Assembly (NCBI GenBank): GCA_022599775.1
Contig: JAHZLQ010000065.1
Span: forward strand, 1-64,000
DNA: 64,000 nucleotides
Source of the DNA: Gammaproteobacteria bacterium
GTDB taxonomy: Bacteria > Pseudomonadota > Gammaproteobacteria > Nevskiales > Nevskiaceae
Reading direction: 5' to 3'
Under the pieces are notes generated by a model. It ran no database searches, had not been told where the DNA came from, and saw only the letters and a list, made by a program, of their open reading frames with translations. Shown in pieces: positions 46,301 through 55,378 of the stretch. The position numbers were made by a program, and so were the translations under genes. Every line of letters starts with the position of its first letter. Within the stretch, counting starts at the first letter, position 1.

Positions 46301-46503
46301 CGGTGATGGCGATGGCGAAACGTCACAACAAGCGAGTGATCGCCTCGGGGCTGACCCACCCCGCGCAACGCGACATGCTGGCGGCACTCGGCGGCGCCTG
46401 GGTGGCCGGTCCGGTGCTGGGCGAACCGATTGCCGTCGACGACACGGAGCAGTTTCTGGCGCAGTTCAGCGTCGTCGGCGGCGGCCGTCAGTCGTCCAAA
46501 TGA
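43387..46503 (+). CDS. membrane PAS-GGDEF diguanylate cyclase with degenerate EAL domain
   Basis: The 1038-residue protein has two membrane helices (about 16-38 and 175-197) around a periplasmic domain, then several PAS domains (about 230-600). The GGDEF domain (about 605-770) has active-site AGDEF at 681-685 and an intact RGSD inhibition site at 672-675, so cyclase activity is likely. The last 260 residues have EAL-domain size and order but lack the EAL motif (AMRLSTIW stands there). They also lack DDFGTG (NEVGNG), so phosphodiesterase activity is unlikely. It follows the tad locus and may control surface attachment through c-di-GMP; that link is inference. Confidence 0.9.
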   Translation: MWKWGEWLRRPGIAALGLGLAWLLGLLLIVAAISSLWQSEALQEQLDREHALKTAQAAVATVLVSGGGVAELQGTVSQLLSDDGLGFKSVSVRALGGIELARAGAYDALALPLLSSPVNGRFRESLYEMAGDRVEVPVMSEGRTLATLDLVLVEPTRRVVHDEAVARLRWFGIVGLALSLPLVLLLFVLSRRGAVMEPRWAHRLRTAVRDTPPASDDAVQQLPAEIDSLSQLSYAMISVTRDARVRDMNLLAAQMTGWAQADAIGRLIYSVFHPLGLDDEPLVTPVERALHDKEPVPPEECRLRARDGVVRHVETMATLTRDEGGGVDGAVLMFRDIGARQKAIEDIRRQSRLTHGIIDHLVEGVLTTDAAGVIRFANLRAMRMFGYTRDELAGATMTKLMPVPFLNTPGIRLSDYLSSAQRSKLPRVVGWRKDATTFPVELLVEAMVLPGVGAREDGHVIIVRDITDRLKSDNLSLRLGRLLDSAAEEVYVFDAQSLYLLDVNKSARRNLGFRIEQLSRMTPLQLAPDMDPEAFYGHLSRLRGLEDENVVYRTAHQRIDGSSYPVEVRLSYSRDEEPPVYMALVSDITERQAAEERLQHLAHNDALTGLPNRPVLHDRLAQAVLLTQRSRRLLGVMFVDLDRFKAINDNYGHEAGDHVLQMVAERLRASVRGSDTVARLAGDEFVVLMPGLNEPGNAEVLAQKMVEAFRRPMSVDGYTLVVTVSIGVTVYPADESDPESLLRHADQAMFEAKKAGRAGYKMFAADTSAETARRIVLERDLNHAAALDQLRLRYEPLYAAARDELVAMRLSTIWQHGTYGEIGESETLQLAAHIGEVERQLLWQLQRHGQFYAGCRGNRPVEVPVIIDMLDWQLHDAGLCSHMLDVMQRYAVPPMSLIVGCSEAALADNAVMPQPGFSLLRGAGVRFCVNEVGNGANALNTLGNLPADFVSLAPACIAGLPANENASATAKAVMAMAKRHNKRVIASGLTHPAQRDMLAALGGAWVAGPVLGEPIAVDDTEQFLAQFSVVGGGRQSSK

Positions 46504-46922
46504 ATCGCCAGCACGTCGCAGCTGGCGCGGTGCAGCACGCCATCGTCGGTATAACTGAACAGCGCTGAAAGACCGTGGCGCGGATGATGACCGACCACGA
46601 TCAGGTCCGCTCGCGTTTCCTGCTGGGCGCGCAGAATTTCCGGGGTGATCGAGCCGATCACCACGCGCAGGAAGCTGCGATCGAGATCGTTGCGGTCGCA
46701 CCATTCGCCGATACGCGTCTCGGCGAACTCGGCACGCTCACTGCAGAGGTCGATCGGCGTCGCCAGCAGTGCGTCGCCGGCCGGATCGATCGGAAGATAC
46801 TCCACCACGTGAATCAGACTCAGTGAGGCACCGAAGCCGCGTGCCAGATCGCGCGCCTTGACCAGCATCTTCTCGCCTTCGTCATGCGTTTCGATGGCGG
46901 CCAGCAGATGTTTGTAGATCAT
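46488..46922 (-). CDS. universal stress protein (UspA family)
   Basis: The 144-residue Usp domain protein starts MIYKHLLAAIE and has the C-terminal ATP-loop-like segment VVGHHPRHGLSALF, followed by CDVLAI. GGAGGAA just upstream of ATG 46922 fixes the start. Its 3' end overlaps the end of the convergent GGDEF gene by 16 bases. It lies 39 bases downstream of rsmA on the same strand and may be read from that operon. Usp proteins bind nucleotide and aid survival under stress; this one has no known partner. Confidence 0.88.
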   Translation of the reverse strand: MIYKHLLAAIETHDEGEKMLVKARDLARGFGASLSLIHVVEYLPIDPAGDALLATPIDLCSERAEFAETRIGEWCDRNDLDRSFLRVVIGSITPEILRAQQETRADLIVVGHHPRHGLSALFSYTDDGVLHRASCDVLAIHLDD

Positions 46923-46961
46923 GTATTCCTCCGCGCGGTGTCGGGTGCACCGCAAGCTCGC

Positions 46962-47792
46962 TTATTGTGCCCCAGGCTCGGGCTTCTGCGCCGATCCAGC
47001 GTCTGCCACGAGCTGGCAGCTCAGCGCGCCGAATTCGGCGGCCGAAAGGCGTTCCGCCCGCAGCGAGGGGTCGACGTTCGCGGCCCGAATCTGGTCGCTG
47101 TCCAGCAGCCCCTTGAGTGCATTGGACAGCGTTTTGCGCCGTTGCCCGAAAGCGGCCGTGACAATACGGTCGTAGACGCCGAAATCCGGTATCGCGAACG
47201 GGGCAGGGCGCGGCCGCACTCGCACGACGGCCGAATACACCTTGGGCGCTGGGTGGAAGGCGCCGGGGCTGACACGGAACAGCGAGACGCACTCGGCGCG
47301 CGCTGCAAGACTGACCGTGAGCCGCCCATAGTCGCCTCCGCCGGGCTTGGCCACCATGCGGTCGACGACTTCCTTTTGCAGCATGAAGTGCATGTCGCGG
47401 ATGTGGTCGGCGAACTGCAGCAGGTGAAACAGCAGCGGTGTGGAAATGTTGTAGGGCAGGTTGCCGACCACGCGCAGCGGCTGCCCCGGCGCCAGAGACG
47501 GAAAATCGACCTTGAGCGCGTCGCGCTGATGTATCACCAGGCCCGGGTGATGCTCGCAATGCGCCTGCAGGAACGGGATCACGTCGCGATCGAGCTCGAT
47601 GACCTGCAGCTTTTCGCCGGCCGCCAGCAGCGGCTTGGTCAGCGCGCCGCGGCCCGGCCCGATTTCGATCAGCGCCTGCCCGGGCTTGGGCGATATCGCA
47701 TGAATGATGCGCGCGATGATGTTCTGGTCATGCAGAAAGTTCTGGCCGAAGCGCTTTTTCGCGAGCGGCGGCCGCGTGCCGGGTTCAATCAC
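46962..47792 (-). CDS. rsmA: 16S rRNA dimethyladenosine transferase
   Basis: RsmA (KsgA) dimethylates A1518 and A1519 of 16S rRNA, a late step of 30S assembly. The 276-residue protein has the SAM motif [14 protein letters not shown] and the catalytic NLPYNIS motif. It overlaps pdxA by 8 bases and belongs to the lptD-surA-pdxA-rsmA operon known from Gammaproteobacteria. Confidence 0.96.
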   Translation of the reverse strand: MIEPGTRPPLAKKRFGQNFLHDQNIIARIIHAISPKPGQALIEIGPGRGALTKPLLAAGEKLQVIELDRDVIPFLQAHCEHHPGLVIHQRDALKVDFPSLAPGQPLRVVGNLPYNISTPLLFHLLQFADHIRDMHFMLQKEVVDRMVAKPGGGDYGRLTVSLAARAECVSLFRVSPGAFHPAPKVYSAVVRVRPRPAPFAIPDFGVYDRIVTAAFGQRRKTLSNALKGLLDSDQIRAANVDPSLRAERLSAAEFGALSCQLVADAGSAQKPEPGAQ

Positions 47793-48810
47793 GGCGGCTC
47801 CCCGGCTGCCTCCGGCTCAGGCGAATCGCAAGCGCAATCGCGGCCTCGAAACTGCCGCTGTCGGCGTGGCCGCTGCCGGCGAGATCCAGCGCGGTTCCGT
47901 GGTCTACCGATGTTCTCACGATCGGCAGGCCCAAGGTCAGGTTGACGGCACGACCGAAGCCGCAGTACTTGAGCACCGTCAGCCCCTGATCGTGATACAT
48001 CGCCAGTACGGCGTCCGCGCCCTGCAGCTGGTGGGGTGTGAACAGCGTATCGGCGGGGAGGGGGCCATGCAGGTCCAGGCCCTCGAGGCGCAGTTGTTCG
48101 AGCGTGGGCACGATCGTGTCGATCTCCTCGCGCCCGAGGTGTCCGGATTCTCCGGCGTGAGGATTGAGCCCGCTGACCAGGATGCGCGGCCGTTCGATGC
48201 CGAACTTTTGCTTCAGATCCCGATCGAGGATGCGTGCCACCGCGGACAGTCGGTCCGGCGTGATGGCGCTGGGCACCTCGCGCAGCGGCAGATGTGTGGT
48301 GACCAGGGCGACGCGCAGTTCGCTGCCGTCGCTCAGTGGTGCGCTCAGCATCATCACCGGTAGCGGGCTGCCACAGCGTTCGGCCAGAAACTCGGTGTGG
48401 CCGGTAAACCGGATGCCGGCGTCATTGATGATGCCCTTGTGCACCGGCGCGGTGACCATGGCATCGCCTCGTCCGTCCAGGCAGGCGCAGGCGGCTTCGC
48501 GCAGCGTATCGAGCACATAGCCGGCGTTGGCGGCGTCGAGATGCCCAGCCCGTACCGGGGCCCTGAGTGCGACCGGCCAGACGCACAGCGTGCCGGCACG
48601 GTGGGGGGGCGCCGCGTCGGGTGTGTCCACGGTGTGGATGCGCAGCGACTGCCTGGTAGTGCGCGCGCGTGCCGCGAGCAGCTCTGGGTCGGCGATGGCG
48701 ACCAGCCGCGCCGGCCATTGCTGCTGCGCGATCGAAACCGTAAGGTCCGGACCGATGCCGGCCGGTTCGCCCGGAGTGAGCAGCAGGCGCGGAGCGTGGC
48801 CGGCAGTCAT
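47785..48810 (-). CDS. pdxA: 4-hydroxythreonine-4-phosphate dehydrogenase
   Basis: PdxA makes a precursor of pyridoxal phosphate. The 341-residue protein has the metal-binding histidines in [13 protein letters not shown] and [17 protein letters not shown]. It begins with [11 protein letters not shown], typical of the family. It follows surA closely and overlaps rsmA. Confidence 0.96.
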   Translation of the reverse strand: MTAGHAPRLLLTPGEPAGIGPDLTVSIAQQQWPARLVAIADPELLAARARTTRQSLRIHTVDTPDAAPPHRAGTLCVWPVALRAPVRAGHLDAANAGYVLDTLREAACACLDGRGDAMVTAPVHKGIINDAGIRFTGHTEFLAERCGSPLPVMMLSAPLSDGSELRVALVTTHLPLREVPSAITPDRLSAVARILDRDLKQKFGIERPRILVSGLNPHAGESGHLGREEIDTIVPTLEQLRLEGLDLHGPLPADTLFTPHQLQGADAVLAMYHDQGLTVLKYCGFGRAVNLTLGLPIVRTSVDHGTALDLAGSGHADSGSFEAAIALAIRLSRRQPGSRRD

Positions 48811-48823
48811 TGACGGCGCGGCG

Positions 48824-50131
48824 TCAGCCGCCGGGCGAGGTGGTGCTCACCGAACCGTCGGCCAGTCGGTATTCGACGTAGGCTTCGTCACGCAGGCGGC
48901 GCAGCCAGACATCGTATTCCTCGGCCATGCGGCGGTTGACGATGGCCTGGCGTGCACGCGCACGCTGGGACTCCTCGGTTACATCGCGACTGCGGCGATC
49001 CAGAACCTTGGCGACATGCCAGCCGAACTGGGTGCGGAACGGCTGCGAAATCTCGCCGGGCTGGAGTTGATCGATGCGAATCTGGAATTCCGGTGCGAAC
49101 ACGCCCGGAGGCTGCCAGCCCAGCTCGCCGCCCGAATTCTTGGACCCCGGATCGTCCGAGTACTGGCGCGCGAGGTCGGCCAGGTCTTCGCCGCCCTGCA
49201 GGCGGTCGTAGATTTCACGCGCCTGCAGGCGGGTCGCCTCTTCGTCGCGGATCGCGTTCGGCATCAGCAGGATGTGCGCGGCCTTGGTCTCGGTGACGAT
49301 GCGGCGTGGCTCGCCGCCACGCAGGCCGTTGAGCATCAGGATGTGGAAGCCGGAGGTGGCCTCCAGTACCGGGCTGATCTCGCCTTCCGACAGTTTCCGG
49401 GCGTTCTCGCTGAACAGCGTCGGCAGATCGCCGAGACGGCGCCAGTCGAGATCGCCGCCCTGCAACGCCTGCTGGCCGTCGGACTGTGCGATGGCGACCT
49501 GGGCGAAGTCTTCGCCGTCGATGATGCGTTGGCGCAGCGCTTCTGCCTTGGCGCGGGCGGCGTCGCGTTCGTCGGCCGAGGCGCCATCCGGCACGGCGAC
49601 GAGGATGTGGCCGAGGCGGACCTCCTTGTCATCTTCCTTCTGGTTGGCCAGTTCGAAGGCGATATCCTGCTCGGAGACGTTGATCTGGCTTTCGACCTCG
49701 CGTGCGCGCAGGCGCTGGATCAGCACTTCGTCGCGAACCTGTTCGCGCACGGCGAGGTAGTCGCCGCCCTGTTCGCGGATCGACTGCGCGAATTCGGCCA
49801 GCGCCATCCCGTTCTGCTTGGCGATGTTGGTCAGCACTTCATTGAGTTCGCGGTCATCGACGCGAATTCCGATTTCGCCGGCGCGCTGGGTCTGGATGCG
49901 CGTCACGATCAGCCGTTCCAGAACCTGTTGGCGCAGGATGTCGACCGGCGGTGCGGCCAGATCACGACTCTTGATCTGTTCCTGGGCCGTATTCATGGCG
50001 ATGTCGAGTTCGCTTTGCAGGACCACGCCGTCATTGACGACCGCGACGATGCGGTCCAGCGGCTGGGCGGCGGGCGCCAGGGCCGGGATCAGCACGAGCG
50101 CGAGGCACAGCAGGAGTTTTTTTGGTTTCAT
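48824..50131 (-). CDS. surA: periplasmic chaperone and peptidyl-prolyl isomerase SurA
   Basis: SurA escorts outer membrane proteins such as LptD to BamA. The 435-residue protein has a signal peptide ([20 protein letters not shown]) and an N-terminal chaperone domain ([18 protein letters not shown]). Two parvulin domains follow: [11 protein letters not shown] near 178 and AAHILLMPN near 290, with the [12 protein letters not shown] end. I use ATG 50131; earlier in-frame starts lack a signal peptide. It is encoded behind lptD, the usual order. Confidence 0.95.
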   Translation of the reverse strand: MKPKKLLLCLALVLIPALAPAAQPLDRIVAVVNDGVVLQSELDIAMNTAQEQIKSRDLAAPPVDILRQQVLERLIVTRIQTQRAGEIGIRVDDRELNEVLTNIAKQNGMALAEFAQSIREQGGDYLAVREQVRDEVLIQRLRAREVESQINVSEQDIAFELANQKEDDKEVRLGHILVAVPDGASADERDAARAKAEALRQRIIDGEDFAQVAIAQSDGQQALQGGDLDWRRLGDLPTLFSENARKLSEGEISPVLEATSGFHILMLNGLRGGEPRRIVTETKAAHILLMPNAIRDEEATRLQAREIYDRLQGGEDLADLARQYSDDPGSKNSGGELGWQPPGVFAPEFQIRIDQLQPGEISQPFRTQFGWHVAKVLDRRSRDVTEESQRARARQAIVNRRMAEEYDVWLRRLRDEAYVEYRLADGSVSTTSPGG

Positions 50132-50232
50132 GGATTCGTGCGGTGTTTTCAGGATGCCGCTGAGGCCGATGGTGAGTTCAGCCCGCAAGCCTAGCATGGG
50201 CTCCGAGCCCGTTAGCGCTGGAGGCTTCGGCC

Positions 50233-52410
50233 TCATTCGCGGTATTCGTTCTGTGAATCGAGCAGGTCCTGGAAGCCGGAGCCGATCGCGCCCAGCCCCT
50301 TGAGTTCGAGTTGCAGATAGATGCCGCTGTCGTAGTCGCCACGCGTGCTGCTGATGTATCGCCGCCAGGTCGTGCGGGCGGTCCAGCAGCAGGTTTCGTA
50401 TTCGAAACCGGCCAGCGATTCGATGGTGCTGTTGTCGGTCAGTGAATAGCGCCAGCGACCGATCACATCCCAGCGTCCACCGATCGGAAAGGCGGCCAGC
50501 AGGTCGGACTGTTCAAGAATGTCGCGGCGATAGCGGTAGGCGAATTCGAAGCGCCGTCCGTCGCGACGGTACTTGAGCCCCGTGGCGAAACGGTTGAACT
50601 CGCTCGCGCTCGGCGACCATTGCACCGTCGCGCTGGTCGACAGGTACTTCGAATACTTCACTTCCGCGGCCGCCAGCACATCGGTCGCGCCTTCGTCCGG
50701 CGGTTCGCTGTCGGGAAGCGATACCTGCGAAGGGTCGAAGCGCAGGATCTGACCGAAGGTGGCCGAGATGCGCGCCAGTCCGCTGTCCGGATCGAGCAGC
50801 CGCGTGGTGACGGCACCGGTGATCTGGTTGGCATCGCTGATGCGGTCGGTACCCGAAAAGCGGTTGCGTGCGAACAGCTGCACGATGTCGAAATCCGGTT
50901 CACCGCTGTCGAACACCGGAAAGTCGTCCTGTTCGCGGTACGGGGCGTACAGGTACATCGCGCGCGGTTCCAGGGTCTGCAGCATGCCGCTGTCGGTGAC
51001 ACGATCGAAGCGCAGCCCCGATTCCGCCGAAAGGACCGGCAGGCTGCGTTGCAGATCGTTGTCCGTGCCGCCCGAGGTATTGCTCAGCTTGTATTCGGTG
51101 TGATGCAAATCCAGTTGTCCGGTGGCGTACCAGGCCGATTTGTCGACCACGGTGCGCAGGTAGGGCACGAGTGCAACCCGTTGCCCTTCGACGACATCAT
51201 CGCCATCAAAGTTCACGTATTCGCCAGAAAAACCGGCGCGGGTCGCCCACAGGCGACGCTGCGTAAGTGTGTCGAAGGTGATCTGGGGCAGTCGCCGGTA
51301 CGGCTGCTCAGTGTTGATGACGGTCGGATCGAGCGTCTGGAAGTCCTGCACCGTCATCTTCACGGTGTAGGCGGCCGGCGCCTGGTAGGTCAGGCGCGCA
51401 TGCCGTTCAAGATGCGTCAGCGCCGACAGATTGATGCGCCCGCCGAGATCCTCGAAGTATTCCAGGTCGCTGACTTCGGCGTAGTTCGCCTCCAGCGCCA
51501 GGCGGTCGCTGAGCAGACCGCTATGCTCGTACTCCAGAAAGCTGCGGTCGCGTTGGGCGACGTCGTCGTCCGGCAGATGTTCGCCGTAGACTTCGCCGCG
51601 GCCGTAGTCGCCCGGCAGCAGATAGCGGAATTCGCCGCCGAGCTGAACGCCACGTTTGGACATGTAACGCGGAATCAGCTGGGCATCGTAGTTGGGTGCC
51701 AGATTCAGATAGAACGGCCAGCGCAGGTCCAGGCCGGTCTTGCCGGATTCGCCAAGCGTTGGAAACAGAAAACCGCTGCGGCGCCGATCATCGATCGGGA
51801 ACTGGAAATACGGCAGATAGAGGATCGGCACACCGGCAAAGTGCAGGCGTGCGTTGCGGGCGCTGCCGAGGCCTTCGTCGCGGTCCAGATGGACGCGACT
51901 GGCCTTGAGGACCCAATCCTCGTGACCGGGCGCGCAGGTCGTGTACTCCACGGCGTCGAGCCGGGCCCGGGTTTCGCCGAGCAACTCCAGGCGCTCTGCG
52001 TTGCCGCGGGCGGCGCTGTCGATCAGGGTGAACTCGGTGCCCATGAACACACCGGTTTCGCGGCCCAGATAAAGGTCCGCGGTCCGGCTGCGAACCACCA
52101 TCTCCTTGCTCTGAAACAGGCTTTCGGCATCGACGCGCACACGCTCGTCGGCTTCTTCGTAGGACAGGGATTCCGCCGACAGCCGTTTGTCGCCCTGGGT
52201 CACCACTACCGAGCCCTCGAATTCGCTGAGGCCGCTGCGTAGCAGCGACGCCTTGTCCGCTGTCAGCGTGACCTCCGGAGAACCACCGTTCGATTCGAGC
52301 GGTGGCACCGCAAGCTGTGGACACGAGGCGTCCTCGGCGAGTGCAGGCGCGCAGAGCAAGCTGCCCGACAATGCCAACAGGGCCGGAAGTTTGCAGTGGT
52401 GAAGGCGCAA
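50233..52410 (-). CDS. lptD: LPS-assembly outer membrane protein LptD
   Basis: LptD inserts lipopolysaccharide into the outer leaflet together with LptE. The 725-residue protein has a signal peptide (about 1-25) and an N-terminal jellyroll domain (about 45-180, LTADKASLLRSGLSEFEGSV). A beta-barrel follows, with the conserved CCW near the C-terminus whose cysteines take part in the disulfides. A cysteine also sits near the N-terminus (EDASCPQ). It is divergent from amgK with a 102-base gap. Confidence 0.95.
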   Translation of the reverse strand: MRLHHCKLPALLALSGSLLCAPALAEDASCPQLAVPPLESNGGSPEVTLTADKASLLRSGLSEFEGSVVVTQGDKRLSAESLSYEEADERVRVDAESLFQSKEMVVRSRTADLYLGRETGVFMGTEFTLIDSAARGNAERLELLGETRARLDAVEYTTCAPGHEDWVLKASRVHLDRDEGLGSARNARLHFAGVPILYLPYFQFPIDDRRRSGFLFPTLGESGKTGLDLRWPFYLNLAPNYDAQLIPRYMSKRGVQLGGEFRYLLPGDYGRGEVYGEHLPDDDVAQRDRSFLEYEHSGLLSDRLALEANYAEVSDLEYFEDLGGRINLSALTHLERHARLTYQAPAAYTVKMTVQDFQTLDPTVINTEQPYRRLPQITFDTLTQRRLWATRAGFSGEYVNFDGDDVVEGQRVALVPYLRTVVDKSAWYATGQLDLHHTEYKLSNTSGGTDNDLQRSLPVLSAESGLRFDRVTDSGMLQTLEPRAMYLYAPYREQDDFPVFDSGEPDFDIVQLFARNRFSGTDRISDANQITGAVTTRLLDPDSGLARISATFGQILRFDPSQVSLPDSEPPDEGATDVLAAAEVKYSKYLSTSATVQWSPSASEFNRFATGLKYRRDGRRFEFAYRYRRDILEQSDLLAAFPIGGRWDVIGRWRYSLTDNSTIESLAGFEYETCCWTARTTWRRYISSTRGDYDSGIYLQLELKGLGAIGSGFQDLLDSQNEYRE

Positions 52411-52512
52411 TGCGCGTCTCGTACTCGGAATTCTTGAGGACGCGAAGTATGTGGACCGAGCCGCCGCGGCGCAATTGTTTGGCGCACTGTGCCCCGATAT
52501 GCTGCGGCGCAG

Positions 52513-53529
52513 ATGAGTATCTCCCCGCTACAGATCGGCACCGAAGGGTCCGACGACCTGCGCGCGCAGCAGGCCCGGCACTGGGCACAGACCGCGCTCG
52601 GACATCCGTTCGAGCGTTTCGCTCCGGCGTCGGCCGATGCCAGTTTCCGGCGTTACTTCCGCGGTGAGGCTCGTGAGCGCTCATGGATCGTCATGGACGC
52701 GCCGCCGCAGCATGAGGACTGCGAACCGTTCGTGCGCATCGCCGGCCTGCTCGACGCCGCCGGTCTCAATGTACCGGCGGTGCTGGCGCAGGATCTGGAC
52801 CACGGATTCCTGCTGCTGAGCGATCTCGGCACGCGGACCTTGCTTGATGTGCTCGACGAGGAGAATGCCGATGCCTTGATGGGCGCGGCCATCGATGCGC
52901 TGATCCGCTGGCAGCGCGCGTCACGGCCCGACGCGTTGCCGGAGTACGACGACGTCCTGCTGCGTCGCGAACTGGCGTTGTTCCCGGACTGGTATCTGCA
53001 ACGGCATCTCGGCCTGACCCTGAGCGGCTCGCAACACGAGGCCTGGAACGGCATTGTGGAAAGCCTGATCGCCGCCGCGCTGGCACAGCCACGCGTCTTC
53101 GTGCACCGCGACTACATGCCGCGCAACCTGATGCTGTCCGAGCCGATGCCGGGCGTGCTCGACTTTCAGGACGCGGTCTATGGACCGATCGCCTACGACG
53201 TGATTTCACTGTTCAAGGACGCTTTCCATTCCTGGCCGGCGACGCGTGTCGATGCCTGGACTGCACGCTATTGGCGCGACGCGAAGGCCGCCGGACTGCC
53301 GCTGGGCGACGAGGCCGCGTTCCGCCGCGACTGCGACTGGATCGGCCTGCAGCGACATCTCAAGATTCTCGGCATCTTCGCGCGCCTGAGCCTGCGCGAC
53401 GGCAAGCCGAAGTATCTGGCGGACACGCCGCGCTTCGTGCGCTACGTGGTGGACGTGGCGGCGCGCTATCCGGAGTTCGCGGCGCTGAGCGAGTTGTTCG
53501 AACGCCAGATACTTCCACGGCCCGCCTGA
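52513..53529 (+). CDS. amgK: N-acetylmuramate/N-acetylglucosamine kinase AmgK
   Basis: AmgK phosphorylates the anomeric position of MurNAc and GlcNAc in the peptidoglycan recycling route first described in Pseudomonas. The 338-residue aminoglycoside-phosphotransferase-fold protein has the catalytic HRDYMPRNLM and metal-binding LDFQDAVYGP segments. I use ATG 52513, which starts MSISPLQ. Its stop overlaps the start of murU (TGATG). The pair divergent from lptD is a known arrangement and bypasses de novo UDP-MurNAc synthesis. Confidence 0.94.
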   Translation: MSISPLQIGTEGSDDLRAQQARHWAQTALGHPFERFAPASADASFRRYFRGEARERSWIVMDAPPQHEDCEPFVRIAGLLDAAGLNVPAVLAQDLDHGFLLLSDLGTRTLLDVLDEENADALMGAAIDALIRWQRASRPDALPEYDDVLLRRELALFPDWYLQRHLGLTLSGSQHEAWNGIVESLIAAALAQPRVFVHRDYMPRNLMLSEPMPGVLDFQDAVYGPIAYDVISLFKDAFHSWPATRVDAWTARYWRDAKAAGLPLGDEAAFRRDCDWIGLQRHLKILGIFARLSLRDGKPKYLADTPRFVRYVVDVAARYPEFAALSELFERQILPRPA

Positions 53530-54209
53530 TGCGCGCGATGCTGCTGGCGGCCGGGCGCGGCGAACGCTTCAGGCCCTTGACCGATCAGTGTCCCAAGCCG
53601 CTGGTCGAGGTCGCCGGCCAGACGCTGATCGAACGACATCTGGGGCGCTTGTCGGCGGCCGGCGTGCGCGAAGTGGTGATCAATCTCGGCTGGCTCGGCG
53701 CACAGTTGCGACAAGCGCTGGGTGATGGGGCGCGTTACGGGCTCGTGATCGAGTACAGCGAAGAAGGTTGGCCCGCGCTGGAGACCGGCGGCGGGCTCCA
53801 GCGCGCATTGCCGTTGCTCGGCGAGGCACCGTTCCTGGTCGTCAACAGCGACGTCTGGACGGACTATCCGATCGAACAGCTGGTGGCGCGGGCGGCGATA
53901 TTGCCCGATGAGCGACTTCTGCATCTGGTGCTGGTCCCCAATCCGGAACATCATCCCCAGGGCGATTTCAATCTGGAATCCGAAACCCTGGGCGACGCCG
54001 GCGAACGTCTCACGGCCGCCGGGCTGTGGCTGGCCCGCCCGCGGCTGCTGGACGGTAGCGACGAAACCGGACCGTTCTCGGTCGTTCCGTACTGGCGCCG
54101 TGCCATCGCCGCGGGCCGCGCCAGCGGCGAGCGTTACGACGGACTGTGGTTCGACGTTGGCACGCCGCAGCGACGCGAGGCTGTGGAGGGGTGTTTGCGG
54201 GGAGGGTAA
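53529..54209 (+). CDS. murU: N-acetylmuramate alpha-1-phosphate uridylyltransferase MurU
   Basis: MurU turns MurNAc-1-phosphate into UDP-MurNAc, the step after AmgK. The 226-residue sugar nucleotidyltransferase has the nucleotide-binding LLAAGRGERFRPLTDQCPKP segment (5-24) and the metal-site VNSDVWTDYP. Coupling with amgK supports the specific assignment over a generic mannose-1-phosphate guanylyltransferase. Confidence 0.93.
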   Translation: MRAMLLAAGRGERFRPLTDQCPKPLVEVAGQTLIERHLGRLSAAGVREVVINLGWLGAQLRQALGDGARYGLVIEYSEEGWPALETGGGLQRALPLLGEAPFLVVNSDVWTDYPIEQLVARAAILPDERLLHLVLVPNPEHHPQGDFNLESETLGDAGERLTAAGLWLARPRLLDGSDETGPFSVVPYWRRAIAAGRASGERYDGLWFDVGTPQRREAVEGCLRGG

Positions 54210-54221
54210 AAAGACCCTTGT

Positions 54222-54298
54222 CTCGCGCAAAGACGCGAAGACGCAAAGTTTAAAAACCTCATTAAGCTGTTCTTTGCGTCTTCGCGCGAGTCCAGCTT
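54222..54298. repeat. palindromic repeat between convergent murU and lipA, possible bidirectional terminator
   Basis: CGCGAAGACGCAAAG (54234-54248) and its perfect complement CTTTGCGTCTTCGCG (54272-54286) form a 15-bp stem with a 23-base A/T-rich loop. CTCGCG (54222-54227) can also pair with CGCGAG (54285-54290). The left arm is made of near-repeats of an 8-base unit (AAAGACGC, GAAGACGC). T and A runs flank it. It can serve as a terminator for both genes. Similar AAGACGC-rich palindromes are, to my memory, dispersed in many proteobacterial genomes. Confidence 0.8.
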
Positions 54299-54314
54299 TT
54301 TTCGCTCTACGTAT

Positions 54315-55301
54315 TCAGACCGCCCGCGCGTGCAGCACTTCCTCGGCCTGCTGGTCGGCGTGGTAGCTGGAGCGCACCATCGGCCCACTGGCCACGTGCG
54401 AGAAGCCCATCTGCTCGCCAACCACACGCAGGCGCTCGAATTCGTCCGGGTGCACGAAACGCATCACCGGATGATGGTGCTTGGAAGGCTGCAGATACTG
54501 GCCGATCGTGAGCATGTCCACGTCGTGGGCACGCAGGTCGCGCATCACGTCCTCGATCTCCTCGATCGTTTCGCCGAGTCCGACCATCAGGCCGGACTTG
54601 GTCGGTACCTTGGGGTGCATCTGCTTGAACCGCTTCAGCAGGTCCAGCGACCACTGGTAGTCGGAGCCCGGACGCGCCTGCTTGTAGAGACGTGGCACGG
54701 TTTCCAGATTGTGATTGAACACATCCGGCGAGTTGTCCTTGAAGATCGTCAGTGCCGGGTCCATGCGGCCGCGGAAGTCGGGCACCAGCACTTCGATCTG
54801 GATGCTCGGCGACAGCCGGCGGGTTTCGCGGATGCAATCGACGAAATGGCTGGCGCCACCGTCGAGCAGATCGTCGCGATCCACGCTGGTGATCACCACG
54901 TAGCGCAGATGCAGATCGGCGATGGTGCGCGCCAGATTCAGCGGCTCGTCGGCATCCAGGGCATTCGGGCGGCCGTGCGCGACGTCGCAGAACGGACAGC
55001 GCCGCGTGCAGATGTCGCCCATGATCATGAAGGTGGCCGTGCCCTTGCCGAAGCATTCACCGAGATTCGGGCAGGAGGCTTCCTCGCAGACCGTATGCAG
55101 TTTGTGCTCGCGCAAGGTCGCCTTGATGCGGGCAACTTCCGGCGAGGTGCCGAGCTTGGCGCGTATCCATTCCGGTTTGCGCGGAGCCTGCTGCGTGACT
55201 TCGATCTTGATCGGAATCCGCGCCATCTTTTCCGCGGCGCGCAGCTTCACGCCCTGCGGGATCGGGGCGCGGCGGGGCGGGGTGTTGTCGGGAGCGCTCA
55301 A
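54315..55301 (-). CDS. lipA: lipoyl synthase
   Basis: LipA inserts two sulfurs into octanoyl groups on lipoate-dependent proteins. The 328-residue radical-SAM enzyme has the auxiliary cluster cysteines ([12 protein letters not shown]) and the SAM cluster motif CTRRCPFC. The C-terminal RSSYHA supplies the serine that binds the auxiliary cluster. lipB is not adjacent; the olsA-like gene is upstream on the same strand. Confidence 0.97.
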   Translation of the reverse strand: MSAPDNTPPRRAPIPQGVKLRAAEKMARIPIKIEVTQQAPRKPEWIRAKLGTSPEVARIKATLREHKLHTVCEEASCPNLGECFGKGTATFMIMGDICTRRCPFCDVAHGRPNALDADEPLNLARTIADLHLRYVVITSVDRDDLLDGGASHFVDCIRETRRLSPSIQIEVLVPDFRGRMDPALTIFKDNSPDVFNHNLETVPRLYKQARPGSDYQWSLDLLKRFKQMHPKVPTKSGLMVGLGETIEEIEDVMRDLRAHDVDMLTIGQYLQPSKHHHPVMRFVHPDEFERLRVVGEQMGFSHVASGPMVRSSYHADQQAEEVLHARAV

Positions 55302-55378
55302 AGGAAGCTCTGGGCTGAGTGGACCGGCATTGTAACGCCGATCATCGCGCCGGTCCGGCGCCCGCCGAGGCGTCTCGA

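Noticed and set aside
44641-46704. 687-codon minus-strand frame opposite the GGDEF gene
   Set aside because: The plus strand has clear PAS and GGDEF motifs; this frame has none and shows typical shadow composition.
50620-52242. 540-codon plus-strand frame opposite lptD
   Set aside because: LptD is certain from its motifs; the antisense frame has no recognisable domain.
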